From Hippasteria phrygiana (taxonomy: Eukaryota > Echinodermata > Asteroidea > Valvatida > Goniasteridae), in the NCBI GenBank assembly GCA_037893225.1, contig JAZGUH010000023.1, forward strand, positions 693,250 through 757,249: a stretch of 64,000 bases of DNA, read 5' to 3'. The translations under genes and the position numbers were made by a program. This document shows positions 51,181-63,157 of this stretch, in pieces. The notes beneath the pieces were generated by a model. It was not told the DNA's origin, ran no database searches, and saw nothing but the letters and a program-made list of their open reading frames with translations. Positions within the stretch are counted from its first letter, which is position 1. Each line of letters starts with the position of its first letter.

Positions 51181-54100
51181 CCTGCTGTACCGGTATCCAT
51201 AGTATCTCAAGAATGACATCAAGTGTTCATGTTGCATTTGTAAAATAGCGTACATTCTGAAAAGCGTCAAGGTTTATGAAATTCCTAGCGGTCCCCACAA
51301 CAGAACATTTTCAGGGGTACTTTTGGGGTTTAATTAATTTTTTCTTAATCTGGATCATCCTCTCCGCCATTTTAAGACACGGATTTACGCCACTGCGTTT
51401 AACCATCTGCGTTTAATCAATGGTCTGTTGCATCTTTTGAATCGAATTTGGGGACTGCAATGTCACCAAAAGCCATCTTGAATTTTTTTTTTTTTAATCT
51501 CGAACAAAGAATTAGGCGGTCATCTTGGAAAATATTGCCCAGGCATGATATAAAATTCGAAGTTTAAAAACTCGGGGGACATCCTCCGTCCTTTTATACG
51601 ACACGACACTATATTTTTCCGCGCTACGCAGTTTGATTTTAATTTTAGATAGATTATAAACGCTTAGAAACTAAAAGTGACGACCAACGTTTCCGATATA
51701 AATTATCATGCGTGACAGAAACTCAGATATTAAAGATGTTTTTCTTAGTTTCCATAGATAAAAAAGACGTCTTTCCGTTTTACAGGGGTCTTTCGGTATC
51801 ACTGTAGCAGATGCTTAAAATGAAAAGAAAAATCTCTGACCTATTTCCTGGTCCCTGGGAATCAATTATTTTTTCCCTCTTTCTTCCACCAAAAAAGAAC
51901 AATTGAAACAGACCATAATTCTCGATTAAAGTCGATGAAAAAAACGCAACACGGTTTAATATGGTTAATTATTACGGTCAGGTTCATGCCTGTATACATT
52001 TTGGAACATCGCTTACAGTACCCGATAATCCTAGCCGCCCAAATTCTATTTTCCTGCGTACATGCAAGAATAAACGAAACTATTCTGATGGTTGCTTGAT
52101 TAACAAAAACAAAACCGTGTCACAGGTTTCGGTTATATTTGTTGTCGATCATAATACTTCTACAGTTCCCAGTGCAAGCCAGACGATACTGAAACCGAGT
52201 AGGCCTATTCTTTGACGCATTTCCCGTATTTCACAATTCACTTTCCCGCTGCCCTTTCAGGGGCGGATCCGGGGAGGGGTCTAAACCCCCTTGCTGTGTC
52301 ATTTTTGGGGGTTGGGGGAGGTTTAGCTTATAGACTCAAATCAGCCACTGTTCTTTGGTCTTTTATTTAGTGGGTAAAATTTACGGTTAAGAAAAGATTC
52401 CATCCAGTAGCGCATTTACTGGGAGATTATGGGGTTACATGGCGCCACTAACGACAAGAAGATCACCACCCGGCCCCCACCCCTCCCAACCACCCCACCC
52501 TTTTTTTTTTTTACCTCCGAAGCCCCGCAAAACTTCTCGGATTCACCCGTTTTGACAATAAAGTTGAAAGAAATAAACTGATAACATGTCACATGTTTTT
52601 TTATGCAAATCGCCCATCACAAGCCCTAGGGGCACTCGAGGTGTGGGCTACAGAGGAAGAAGACAAGATAATCTAATCTCTTCACAGCATGCAGCATGAA
52701 TAGGGTCGGGATGGGTAATCCTAAAAATAAACGAGCTTCATAGAAGTGAAGTTTGATTGGGATTCTACCGAGCCGTATTACGGCACGGAGGGATTACGTG
52801 AGATTGCGCTGACCGCACCTTCAGACTTTAAAGCGCATGAAAAATAGGTGAAGACCAATATGAATATAGAATTGGACCCTATTAAAGGGTGGGGTCCTGG
52901 AATGACGACAGGGAGGGCAATCTCACGTGGTCACGAAGTGACGTAATACCTGGTGAGGTAGAATTATAACTAGTCCACATTAAATAATGCCTCTACCCAG
53001 TGCTATAGCCCAGGACTGGGCTCGAACCCACAACCTGCAGAATTACCTGATTTTCTAGCAGTATATCAAAATTATTAGTTTTCCAATGAGATATTACATT
53101 TGCAGCTCAAAAATTGACCCCCCCTTTTTGAAATTTGTTGAGACTCAAATTGAGGGCGCTGTTCGTGACGTAGACCGAGGCACCGAAATTCATGGATCGA
53201 CTCGATAGTATAGTCTGGACCCGGCCCGTATACACACACTAGGTCTACACGTGCAATTTCGTAAGTTGCAACAACAACTAACATCGAACTTACCCTGATT
53301 TTCTCCCTGCTAGCGAAGGCTCCTCGGGGAATGGGCCGTTTAACTGCATTTGCCTATATCTTACTCACATCTGGGAACTTTGTTGGGATGGCAGTGGACT
53401 TGAGCATATTTTTAATAGTCATCCCAAAGGATTTGAAAAAACCAGTATCGAAACACGACGGCTCAAAGTGGTCGCTACATAACGCTGAGAAGCTGCTGGG
53501 GCCGGACCACTACGCTCTTGTCACCTTCACTTTCCCCGTCCAAATTCTCCGATATTTCGCATCAGTTGGAAATGAAGGCTTACTCCATCCGTCGTTTTGC
53601 TGCACCCAGCAGCCACACACCTTGTCGGCATGGCCGAAAAACCACTATATTTTGCTTAGATTTTGGACAAAGAATGTTCGCCGTACAATGTACACACAAT
53701 GCATACCCGTGATGAATGGGTAATGTGCCTCGATCTACGTCACACACTTATGTTAATGAGGGTCCCACTCAGGGGGGCGGAGTAGCTTGGACAAACATTT
53801 TCAAAAATTGTTTTCTCATATTTAATCTGGGAAATAATTGTCTCTGGACACAAAATATCATTGTCAAGATAATACTTTATTGTTTTAAGCAAGAATAATG
53901 CAATATAAATCCTAAATCATGTTTTCTTTAATGGACAATTCATCGGACGCAGTTCTTTTTTAAGTTGCAACAAAATGAAAGAAATTCAGAGAATACATTT
54001 TATTTTACACACACGTCACCGTAACCATGGAAACAGTGCGACACAGATCAAGCGGCTATAATTCGAAACTGACTTGCCCAAATCTTCCGGTATAGTGGAC

Positions 54101-55734
54101 AGTGTAAATTTTAATTTCGCGAGCAAAAAGAAAAAGAAAAACAAAATATTAAATTTTAGGTAAGATTTTATTCCTTTAATTCTGAACTGTTCAAAGTACG
54201 TTTTTCAGACGGCAGTTTTACTAAAACGTATGCAAAGACTCAAGTGATGATTTTTCTGAATGCATCACTGAAGGAAACTATTGCGGGCATCCCCACCCCG
54301 GGGGACACATTGCCTTTATATCATTCAAAGGCCTACTATACTTCACAACCAGAACTACCCCCACCCATGCGCTAAAAAAAAAAATTCTGCCCCACGGACC
54401 AAAGACAAGATGCACCACCGACGCTAGATATCAACAAATATGAAGAAATTGTTACAAATTATGACCAAAAAACACCTCATTGTCGTCCTTCGTCAGTACG
54501 CCAATGAATCCGTCTTTCTCTTCCGTTTCATTCAGGGCGCCTTTAGGTTGAAGGTCAGGGGTATAGTTTTTTAATGTCACTAATAAAAATGAGAATTTTA
54601 GAAAGGTACAATATTGTAAGGAAACTGCGGTCCACCTCTTTAAGGCTGATTTTCAGCCTTTTTAACAGAAAATCCGTCTTTGAATTGAATTAGTTAGAAT
54701 GACCGGTTTTTGCACCGTTTCATTCGGGGCCTCTTTAGGTTGGAGGTTAGGACCTAATTGGTCTTTCAATGCCACTAATAAAAGATGAAAATGTTCGGGC
54801 TTTTAGAATAAATATATAAACAGTTATTTGAGACTAAATCTTCGATACATTTCAGTTGACCTATAGATTCGTATTGGGTTACTCCATTATGTTAATATTA
54901 ATAGCACAGCAAATGGACTAGTCCAGTCTAGCATTAGCCTATCCGCTATAGCCAGATTATAATTTAAATTTGAATTGAATCATTACATAACGAACGGTTT
55001 GGAATCTAGAACTGCTTGACCCACTTTCCCATTGTACTTGGTCAATCAGCCGACAATGTTACAGTTTAAAGTTAACAAAGGTAATTGTTTTCGGGTTAAG
55101 TTTGGGCCCTATAAAAACCGTTGTGCAATCAATCTCAGGAGGTACTCTGAAGAGGTACATGATGTGTATGCTACAGGGGTTGGAAGACGATGAGCTCTGC
55201 ATATGCTACGGTAATATGCTTTGAGTTGACACTAAGTTGTTCATTTTATACAATATGCTTGGGTGCGTTTCAGCCAAACCAAATTATCCAAATTGATGCT
55301 TTATTTTTGCTCGGTGCGAATAATTAGTGTTAATTTTGCATCAGTTTTGCCAGTAAGTTTCTGGTGTATGTGATTAATTAGTCCAACCAGAATCTGAGGA
55401 GTCCGTAGCCAAAAGCGACCACCAAAAACAAAAATAAATCCCATATAGGGGGACTCTGGGGAGTCAGTAAAAAAATACGGAACATTGTTTTATATACCAA
55501 CATGTGCAGTAAACGTACTGATCACCTTGCCAAACTTTTTTTTGGAAGACATAACTTTGTGAATAACGTTTCTTCGTGTGAAGTTAAAAGAGGCTATATT
55601 TTTGAGGATCCCGATGGAAATGAGGGCCATTATAAACAGCTTTTTTTGGGCTATCCTTGGCTTTGTTATTGGTTCATTTTTATGTATTTTGTATTTTTGT
55701 TTACATTTGCCAAAATAAATAAATAAAACAACAA
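51181..55734. other. Long stretch without a recognised gene
   Basis: Contains a hAT-like end GGGGCGGATCCGGGGAGGGG near 52260, a direct repeat (CTTTAGGTTGAAGGTCAGG near 54541 and CTTTAGGTTGGAGGTTAGG near 54732, spacing about 190 bp) and GGGGACACATTGCCTTTAT near 54300, an end like that of the MITE at 17714. A 130-codon plus-strand frame at 53331-53723 starts MGRLTAFAYILLTSGNF, has a hydrophobic N-terminus and lies after a possible acceptor (CCCTGCTAG), but has no recognised homology. Confidence 0.4.
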
Positions 55735-56327
55735 TCTACATCATCGTAAACGTCTCAACAAAAATGTAAATATTTTTATGAATAATTATGCCGAACACCT
55801 AGTTTTTGTTAGTCCAAAAACTTAATTTCTAGTTGTATTTTTGTTGTCTTCGAATATGGGAGAGACTCAAAATTAAAACGGGACGTATGCTGGCAGCGAA
55901 GTAGTCTTGGTTCAAGACGACAGTGATCGATAATGGATCGTGTACGTGTAGCGTCGCGTTTATTTGTTCCGTGCATACATGCAGTGCGCCCTCTCTGACC
56001 GTCCGAGCCCATCCCGAGTTATTTTAATCGTACCGTCAGAGGGCGCACTGCATGGAAGAATGGCGACGCAACACGATCCATTATCGATCACTGTCGTCTT
56101 GAACCAAGAATAGCAGCGAAGATGATGCGGAAGTACTACAACTTAGTACAAGTACAACATCCTGTACTCCATGGGCGCGTGTGCGTTCCTTCACTAAGAT
56201 CGCGCAAGGCATGGTGGGAAAACAAGATCGTACCCATGGTAAAGAGGTTAGCAAGTAATGCAGAAAAATGACGTCATTAAAAAAAATGGAGCTTTGATTT
56301 TCCTATCTTCTTGTTACCCCAAGAACT
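55735..56327 (+). pseudogene. Broken paralogue of the 62575-62830 exon region
   Basis: CTACATCATCGTAAACGTCT, CCTAGTTTTTGTTAGTCC, TTGTATTTTTGTTGTCTTCG and, after an insertion, GGAGCTTTGATTTTCCTATC all align in order with 62575-62830. The exon-equivalent part (from 55855, ATGGGAGAGACTC) has lost the frame and is split by the MITE at 55902-56112. A dead duplicate of the NuMA-like coil exon and its introns. Confidence 0.7.
55902..56112. mobile_element. MITE with 9-bp target duplication GCAGCGAAG
   Basis: Flanked by GCAGCGAAG at 55893-55901 and 56113-56121. The ends TAGTCTTGGTTCAAGACGAC and GTCGTCTTGAACCAAGAATA are inverted, with pairing continuing through AGTGATCGATAATGGATCG. The 9-bp duplication suggests a Mutator-type mobiliser. 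Confidence 0.82.
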
Positions 56328-56467
56328 TATCGCAAATACCGCCTGGATGAGACGTCACAATGGTTACTAGGGACGTGGGAAAGAAACGCGCACCAAAATC
56401 GCTCCCATTTCCTTCCCACAATCCCTTATGACCATTGTGACGTCTCGACCAGGCGGTATTTGCGATA
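56328..56467. mobile_element. MITE with about 37-bp inverted ends
   Basis: TATCGCAAATACCGCCTGG through GACGTCACAATGGT faces ACCATTGTGACGTCTCGACC through GGCGGTATTTGCGATA. 140 bp, non-coding, adjacent to the duplicated exon region. Confidence 0.78.
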
Positions 56468-56701
56468 TGGTCTATAGAAAGACGCAGATTTTTCCCATAG
56501 GCTAGTACAGCAAGAATAAGAACGTCATTCCCATGTAACACGTTTCTACATTTTTCGCCGTGAATTACTTCATGGCTGCCCCCAAAAATAATAATATGCC
56601 GCATTTACATCCTCACCTCGCTTGCGCCAAGTCAATTTTCGCCTGAAACGATTCAAATTTGCGGGAAAAAAAATGACAAATCTTCAGTCGTTCCGAAGCG
56701 A

Positions 56702-56969
56702 TCACACACACACACGCCATCGAGGAAGCCGCACACACGAAGTTCCTGTTTTGCGGGGGGGCCGTGGGTCGGTCAAGTCATGATTATTCATCGAAAATTT
56801 GAAGCGCGGTACGACAAGCAATGCATGCAGACGGTTAATAACGGACACGCGGCAGTTGCCTGCCGTACCGCGCTTCATTTTCGATGAATAATTATGACTT
56901 GACCGACCCACGGCCCTCCCGCAAAACAGGAGCTTCGTGTGTGCGGCTTCCTCGATGGTGTGTGTGTGT
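56702..56969. mobile_element. Palindromic MITE of about 268 bp
   Basis: Arms of about 120 bp: GCCATCGAGGAAGCCGCACA, AAAACAGG-type and GACTTGACCGACCCACGG segments pair across a centre near 56835. The outermost bases are CACACA/TGTGTG, so it may sit in, or carry, a CA repeat. Confidence 0.78.
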
Positions 56970-57591
56970 TAATCTTAAAACCCAACGAAGTTGTATTCTG
57001 ACCCAATTTCTTTTGGTTTTAAGGTTTGAAGGACAGAAAATATGAATTCAAATTGGTGAGAATTGTTAAATTGTTGCGTTGAGTGCTCCATGTCAGGAAG
57101 GTTCATACAGAGATTCGATAGGGGAAAAAACATTCTTATCATGGGGGCCAATTGGCTAAAAGTATTTTTGGCACTTGGGGTACCGAGAAGAAGAAAAATA
57201 CAGGCTTGCGTTGGTGCATTTTGGTTATTAATGCTTGACACTTTCTATTGATGTTTTCTTCGCATGAGAACTGAACGGCTTCGGATCCCCAACTTCAGTA
57301 ACTGCAGCTAAATTTTGGTGCATTTTTTGCTTCATTCGGTTGATTGTGAAAGCAAAAATTTGAATATTTCCATTTGGTTTTCTTCTCAGTCATGAAGTCC
57401 AGGAGCAAATAATGGACTGGCAGTTTATTGAGGAGAAGGATGAGAAGGGAGGGAGGATGGGAGAGAGACGAGGATGGAGGGTGGGGAGGAGGTGGAGGAG
57501 CCGGACAAGGTCGTCGTCGAAGCGGGAGCCGGAACAGAATATATGGCGGAGAAGAAAGGTATGGCGGTTGATAAAATCTTTCTTTTTTTTG

Positions 57592-57657
57592 AACCCTAAC
57601 TCTCCAGGGTGTGTGGAAATTTATATTGAAATTGATGGATCCAAAACTGTTAGGGTT
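57592..57657 (+). repeat. 66-bp element with AACCCTAAC/GTTAGGGTT ends
   Basis: AACCCTAACTCTCCAGGGTG ... ACTGTTAGGGTT with ATATTGAAATTGATGGATCC between. The ends are inverse complements. Best-preserved of four related copies in the window. Confidence 0.7.
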
Positions 57658-57659
57658 AG

Positions 57660-58566
57660 TTGAATGGGAATTATACTGCGCAGACATAACATGCGAAATG
57701 GCCAGACAAGCACAAACTTGTATTATGAATGCCATGATGAAAACACACAGTAGTGAACATACACACGGCATATGATATCCACAAAAATCCACGAAACTTC
57801 ACCAGAAATTTACACAACTTAGCAAAATACCCGAAAAACAAATCACGATCAACACGGCAAACGCATCACAGAAGGGTTAAAACTGGATGGCAAAGGTAGA
57901 GAAAGATAAAAACGGATATAAAAAATGTACATCATTTGCACAAGAACTAGAAACTGGCAGCTGGACAAATGGCGCCCTCAACCTGTCTATGCATTGCCGA
58001 TGGTATTTCCTTTCTCCTTTTCTCCTCGTAAGTACAAAACCTGTACATTGCATCGGCAATCGCGGACCTCCCATTGTTACTCTTTTGTTTGTAACTTTTC
58101 ATCGGATGAGATAATCCAGCAAAAGGAGGGGTTCAGGTCTGAGGATATGTAGCTTCCTGAAGGAAATACAGATTCTGTAGATAAATGTGACGTGGTATGT
58201 AAAAACCAGGTACAATTGAACAAGGTCAATTTTGAATTATTGGTATAATTTGTAAAATGTAGACCTCTCCACTATACATTGCCACTTTTTTTTCAAATCG
58301 GATATTCGGTTATCAATAATATCCCTTCTATGCAAACATGCATTCTGAGCCATGTTGTTGTATCGTGGGTCAAAAAGGTGATTGTTTGTGACCCTTCTGC
58401 CACATGTACAAACCACATGTAATCTGACCCTGACTGTGTACAAAGTATAGGCAGGGGAGGTGGAAGGAAATTGACTGATTTTGACTATTTAAATAGCACA
58501 AGGGTTTAAGATTTGAAATCAAAAAGCTGCGGAACAATGTAACTAATAAAATCCGCACTAAAGAAG
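57660..58566. other. No gene recognised
   Basis: Contains a partial AATCGTGGAC-family stretch near 58050-58100 (GGCAATCGCGGACCTCCCAT). No splice-supported exon was seen. Confidence 0.4.
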
Positions 58567-59812
58567 AGTGAATACAAGGGTCGATCTTAGGGCCACTTTT
58601 ATTCATTGTTTATAGTAGTGATTTTCCATCTTGTATGTACCCCAAAATTGCAACTTATTTTTATGTATGCAGATGACTCCACGTTAACGTGTAGCTCCTC
58701 TAGTATTAACGAAATAGAAAGGAACTTGAATGTAACTCTTGCTAGTATTCACAACTGGTGCCTAAGAAACAAACTAGCATTAAATGCCAACAAAACCAAA
58801 TGTATGCTTATTGGTTCAAGGTAGAAAATATCCAACGTCGACCTGAATGTGTGCATTGCTGATAAGGTTATCGAAAAAGTGAAATCTTGTAAATGCTTGG
58901 GTGTAGTTGTTGATGAAACATTAAGTTGGGGTACACATGTTGAATACGTAAGGAAGACTGTTTCGTCTAAATTGGGTGTTAAACAGAATTTGAGATTACG
59001 TTCCCCAAAGCAGCCTGCACACACTCTTTGTATAAAGTTTAGTTATGCCATCTTTAGAGTATTCCTGTACGGTGTGGGGAGGAAGGCACATATCTCACGA
59101 CAATACCCTCAACAAATGTCTAAAAAGAGCCGCACGGATAATCCTTAAATGTACCCCCCTCACCCCCTCAGCTGATATGTTTGCCAGACTAAATTGGATT
59201 CCTTTTAATGATAGAGTTCAGTCCAAAAAAGCTATCTTGTTTTCAAAAGCCTTAACATTTTGTGCATGACAAATCTGTTCACACCACTTACAGTGATTCG
59301 TGAAACACGACAATCGACCCAAATGGCACTGAAAGTTCCTTTCGCCAAAAAGGAATGCTACGTGACAAGTTTTGCTGTGAGTGGTGCTAGTATATGGAAT
59401 AATCTGCCTGTACAAATGAGAACCATAAACTCCTTAAGTACATTTAAATCGGAGCTACGTAAAGCCATCTATCGGTGATATTTCTGTCATTTACGCTGAT
59501 CTGCAGAGTTATAAACTTGGTTGCCAAAATAATTTGGAGCCGGATGGGAATTTCCCCTTGTTTTTCACCCTAAAAGGTTTTTTCCGCGGGTTTTTCGCCC
59601 ATCCCGTAAATCAGCAATAGGCTTCTGGAGAGTTGAAAAGTTAACCGAAAATTGATTTGTTTAAACATAATTGTATTTTGTTTAAATATTGTGTATGAAT
59701 GTGTAAATATTCAGTTTTAACTAATAATATGCAGGGCCCCAATGGAAACCAGTTTTAAACTGTTTGGGCATACCCTGGGTAAAAAAAAAGGAATAAATAA
59801 AATAAATAAACC
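58567..59812 (+). pseudogene. LINE reverse transcriptase (3' half) with tail, frameshifted
   Basis: QGSILGPLLFIVY and then, after a frameshift, FMYADDSTLTCSSSS (the YADD catalytic box) give reverse-transcriptase motifs of a Jockey/CR1-like LINE. The following NWCLRNKLALNANKTKCMLI-like and CKCLGVVVDETLSWGTHVEY segments are the post-catalytic region. Stops and shifts occur at about 58826, 59050 and 59270, and ASIWNNLPVQMRTINSLSTF marks the end of the protein (stop about 59478). The tail to 59812 (GCAGGGCCCCAATGGAAACC, then TAAA repeats) matches the truncated copy at 22253-22402. Confidence 0.85.
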
Positions 59813-60226
59813 CTATTGAATTTTGTGCGGAAGTTTTTGTTTGTTTAGGCTGTGCAAGTTCAATGTCGAATCATAATTAATGTGTTTGGACACTAGACAG
59901 TATTTCAAGAGCTGCGTTGTCTGGATTTTACATATTCTACGTCAAATAACAACTTATAAACAATGTTACAAGCTGCGTTTACACATTAAGAAAAAATACT
60001 TTGTCGATGAAACTCGGAAACTCTTGCAGAACATTTTAAACATTTGTAGCATCATATATTTCCCAACATCTCAAATTCAACACTGGTCAAACTAAACTAC
60101 CCATGAAAGATTAACTGCCAGTGTTAGAAATTTCTTCTAAAGGGTCTACGCAGGTTATTTTTAGTTCCACATTAAATATTTTGATACAACCCCTTTTTGT
60201 CTCAATGTTATATTTTATTACAACAG

Positions 60227-60309
60227 GGCGGAGGTACAATAAATGGACGGCAGGAGTTAGGACTTATCACTGACAGATCAAGACGAGGAGCCAAAGGACC
60301 CCTACCTGG
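60227..60309 (+). CDS. Candidate isolated exon
   Basis: Acceptor TTTATTACAACAG and donor GTGAGAAA bracket 83 nt open in one frame: GGGTINGRQELGLITDRSRR then GAKGPPT. Composition looks coding, but no family is recognised and no neighbouring exon in phase was found. Not in phase with the exon at 62690. Confidence 0.3.
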
Positions 60310-60644
60310 TGAGAAATTTAGTACCATTGCAAATTGTTTGTGAAGCTATAAACCTGAAGTCTACAGCAATCCCTAACGTACCTTGCGATACGCAAGACGA
60401 TCAGATGGATCCCGTGGAGAAGGGGGGGTTTAAACCGTTCGGAAGAGTGCCTGTTGATGAGCCCGATGACCAGTTATAAGATCCAATCATTGCCAAGCTC
60501 GGCACGAGTGGATACAAGAGTTAACATGCAGACACGGAGATGACATTGTTCAAATCATAGCCAAATCTCCTAGCACCACGCGTGATGTCCAAAGAAGAAA
60601 AAATGTTCCTTAATTAATGTCTTGTTTATGACCCAATAAAATAA

Positions 60645-61575
60645 TAGAGGATAAAAGTGTGATTACCACGTCAAAAATAACCGAGGAGGGGCGTGACCGC
60701 TGTTAATGGATCGAGCCGAATTCAGAAAAATGCCTTCCGAAAAATGCAAAAGCCTCCCGTAAGGACAAAATGCGAAGCTTTTTCTCCCCACTTTTTTCTC
60801 CCATTTGCTCAGTACAAAATAAATGCGTACATATCGGCCTTGTGAGCCTGTCTGTCGCGTACGCACACACACGAATGCAGCGTTTTAAGCCTGGTTTTCA
60901 TAGTCGTTATAATCGCCGACAGCGTCGCCGAAGAGTCCCCAATGCAATGCTGACAAATGGAAACGCTTCATCGGGGACTTTCCCATCATGGACGGTGACA
61001 GTAGGCCCATTTAAATACACGTACTGGCATGCCGTGCATTCAACGATGTCTCTCACCGCTTGAGTGCCACAAATTTGACCCATTTTATCTTTTGACCAAG
61101 ATATGAGCATAAATGTAAGTAAAACAGCTGCCCGTAATTGAATTCTATCGAAATGAAATATTAATTCAGCTTTCAGAAAAGTGTGAAGTACCAAAAAACG
61201 CCATTTTAGTAAGACACTTTCAAGCATCTTAACCCCCCCTTTTTGTTGAAAATTTTCAGCCGAATGACGTCCAGAACCGTCTCTGCCCGGACGTCTGTGA
61301 CTTGCCATCTTGCGTGCTGTTGGCGTTCATTGCGATTATATGGAAACCAGGCTTTATACGCGTGCATTGGCGTTGTCTTACATTATGATAAAGTTCAGTA
61401 CATCTTGTACGCGCACCTACTACACTTTCCATGTTGCGTATCGGCTGAGAACAGCTGGTTATGACGTGCCGTCTTTAAACAACTTCTAGCCGTGTTTAAA
61501 CAACTGTTTAAACACACCCACGTGACAGGCTCTCGACCAATAGGGATAGTGAAACTCGCTGAGGCATTTATAAAT
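60645..61575 (-). mobile_element. Relative of the 6598-7157 element, inverted, with nested insertion
   Basis: Reads in reverse relative to 6598-7157: GACCGCTGTTAATGGA near 60698, ACTTTTTTCTCCCATTTGCT near 60792, and GACAGGCTCTCGACCAATAG near 61526. A PIF/Harbinger-like insertion at 60888-61353 splits it; the 6.8-kb copy gives the uninterrupted target. The hairpin end is reduced here. Confidence 0.8.
60888..61353. mobile_element. PIF/Harbinger-like element, TTA target duplication
   Basis: Ends AGCCTGGTTTTCATA and TATGGAAACCAGGCT are inverted with one mismatch, flanked by TTA at 60885-60887 and 61354-61356. The uninterrupted relative at 6805-6815 shows a single TTA at the site, confirming a 3-bp target duplication, as in PIF/Harbinger. 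A minus-strand frame of 133 codons inside has no convincing transposase signature, although VPDEAFPF vaguely resembles a Harbinger-type segment. Confidence 0.78.
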
Positions 61576-62689
61576 AAATTCTATGTTAAAAACAAATGTA
61601 AAATGTAGTTGTGAAATATTGCAAAAATGAATTAGAATTACAAAGATCTTGATGGTCAACCGATGAAGACGAAGCTAAAAAATGTGCTATTTCCTAAACC
61701 GGCTAGCTGCCATTTTTCAAACAGCATTCCTCCACTTGCCAAGGCAAACATGAATACGGCACTCAAACAATGACGTTATGATGACGTCATCAGCTGTCGA
61801 ATTACATTATTTTTGTAAATCAAAGTTTAATATTTCCAAAACTCCTAAACTACACCACGGATTTTAACAATCTATACATCATCAGAAAGGTCTTGAAAAA
61901 CTAAACAAACGCCTCATAGACCGATTCCAATTTGACATTGTCTTCCGGTTCAAAACAGAAGTTGAATTGAAAAATACATGTAGTAACCTCTACTAGATGT
62001 AGGGTGAGGGTGGAGTCTCCTGAAATGGGAGACAATCCCGGGTTCCGGACGAGAAGAAATCAAATCACTCGATGCACCAATTCAGAATCCCTGAAGACAG
62101 TTAAATGTATGTCGACCCCCTTGACGTTATTGATCCCATGATGTACCGGTACATGTAAATAGACGAAATGGAAACAGAAAAAAAACCCAACACAAATTGT
62201 CACCAGTGCCCGACAGTGTAGGCCGCCACAGCCTACATTACACGTATGCGCCCTGCCCTGTCTTGCGAGAGCCATCCGGACCGAGCCTCGTCCTTCCATA
62301 AAAGGTTGTGAAAGGAACTTTATCGAACGATCGGGTGCCAAGGGCGCCCTCTGGGTATCACCGCGACGCTTTATACTACATCCCTTACATACATTTTTAA
62401 GAGCTATGAGTTTTGCAGGCAAAGTAGTAAAGAATTTGAACATCATTTCAATGAATGAATGACAAACTTGTGAAGTCATAGTGATTTCACAATTACATAA
62501 ATTTAAATTTACATGTACTATTTCAGAAGGTCACAACTTTTGAACCACATATTGGACTTTTCAAATCTCTACATCATCGTAAACTTATTTAGAATTTACA
62601 GTTTTACGAATATTTATGCAGAATACCTAGTTTTTGTTAGTCCCAAAACCTGATTTCTAGTTGTATTTTTGTTGTCTTCGAATATATAG
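61576..62689. other. No gene recognised; probable intron upstream of the 62690 exon
   Basis: AT-rich flank. A 139-codon minus-strand frame (62060-62479) has no recognised domain. The last 115 bp before 62690 is shared with 55735-55855. Confidence 0.4.
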
Positions 62690-62798
62690 ATGGGAGAAAC
62701 AATAACTAAGCTCAAAAGAGATATAGCCTGGGAGAAAACTCTCAGAGATGATGCCGATGTGCAGCTAATGCAGAAAGACGAAGTCATCAAAGAAAAAG
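62690..62798 (+). CDS. NuMA-like coiled-coil exon
   Basis: Acceptor CGAATATATAG and donor GTAAACAT bracket 109 nt encoding MGETITKLKRDIAWEKTLRD then DADVQLMQKDEVIKEK. The LK..IA.EK..RD pattern and spacing resemble the start of the NuMA rod. It is on the strand opposite the NuMA-like gene at 13.5-22.9 kb and 40 kb away. A dead duplicate lies at 55855. It may be a second NuMA-like gene extending right, an inverted piece of the first, or another coiled-coil protein. Confidence 0.45.
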
Positions 62799-62931
62799 GT
62801 AAACATGGAGCTTTGATTTTCCTATCTTCTTTTACAAGTACCTTTATAAGATACAGGGCGCCACCGCTCGCCTACTGGCATAGAGATGACACAACTCAAA
62901 GCGGTTTCTAAAATGCCGCTTAAACATTAAC

Positions 62932-63096
62932 CTGGATGACATCTATATATAGGGGTTATTTGTGCAGTTTCAATCCATTGTTGGATTATTGTTTATGTTA
63001 CGCTTGACTGCACAAACACATTGTAGGCGGTTCGCTTGGCTGCCAGAACCGGCCCGACACCCAGACGTCTCCCCTAAAAATACCGTACTCAAGGGG
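62932..63096 (+). mobile_element. piggyBac-like MITE, copy 4
   Basis: ATTAACCTGGATGACATCTA at the left and CCGTACTCAAGGGGTTA at the right, with CAATCCATTGTTGGATTATT and TTCGCTTGGCTGCC inside, match copies at 4189 and 23188. It lies within the intron following the 62690 exon. Confidence 0.75.
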
Positions 63097-63100
63097 TTAC

Positions 63101-63125
63101 AGGGGCGGATCTAGGTTTTAACCAA

Positions 63126-63157
<32 letters not shown>

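Noticed and set aside
53331..53723. 130-codon plus-strand frame MGRLTAFAYILL
   Set aside because: ATG and hydrophobic start, but no recognised family; noted in the 51181-55734 entry only.
57295..57792. 165-codon minus-strand frame
   Set aside because: Low-complexity Pro/Ser region opposite a purine-rich tract, no domain and no splice support.
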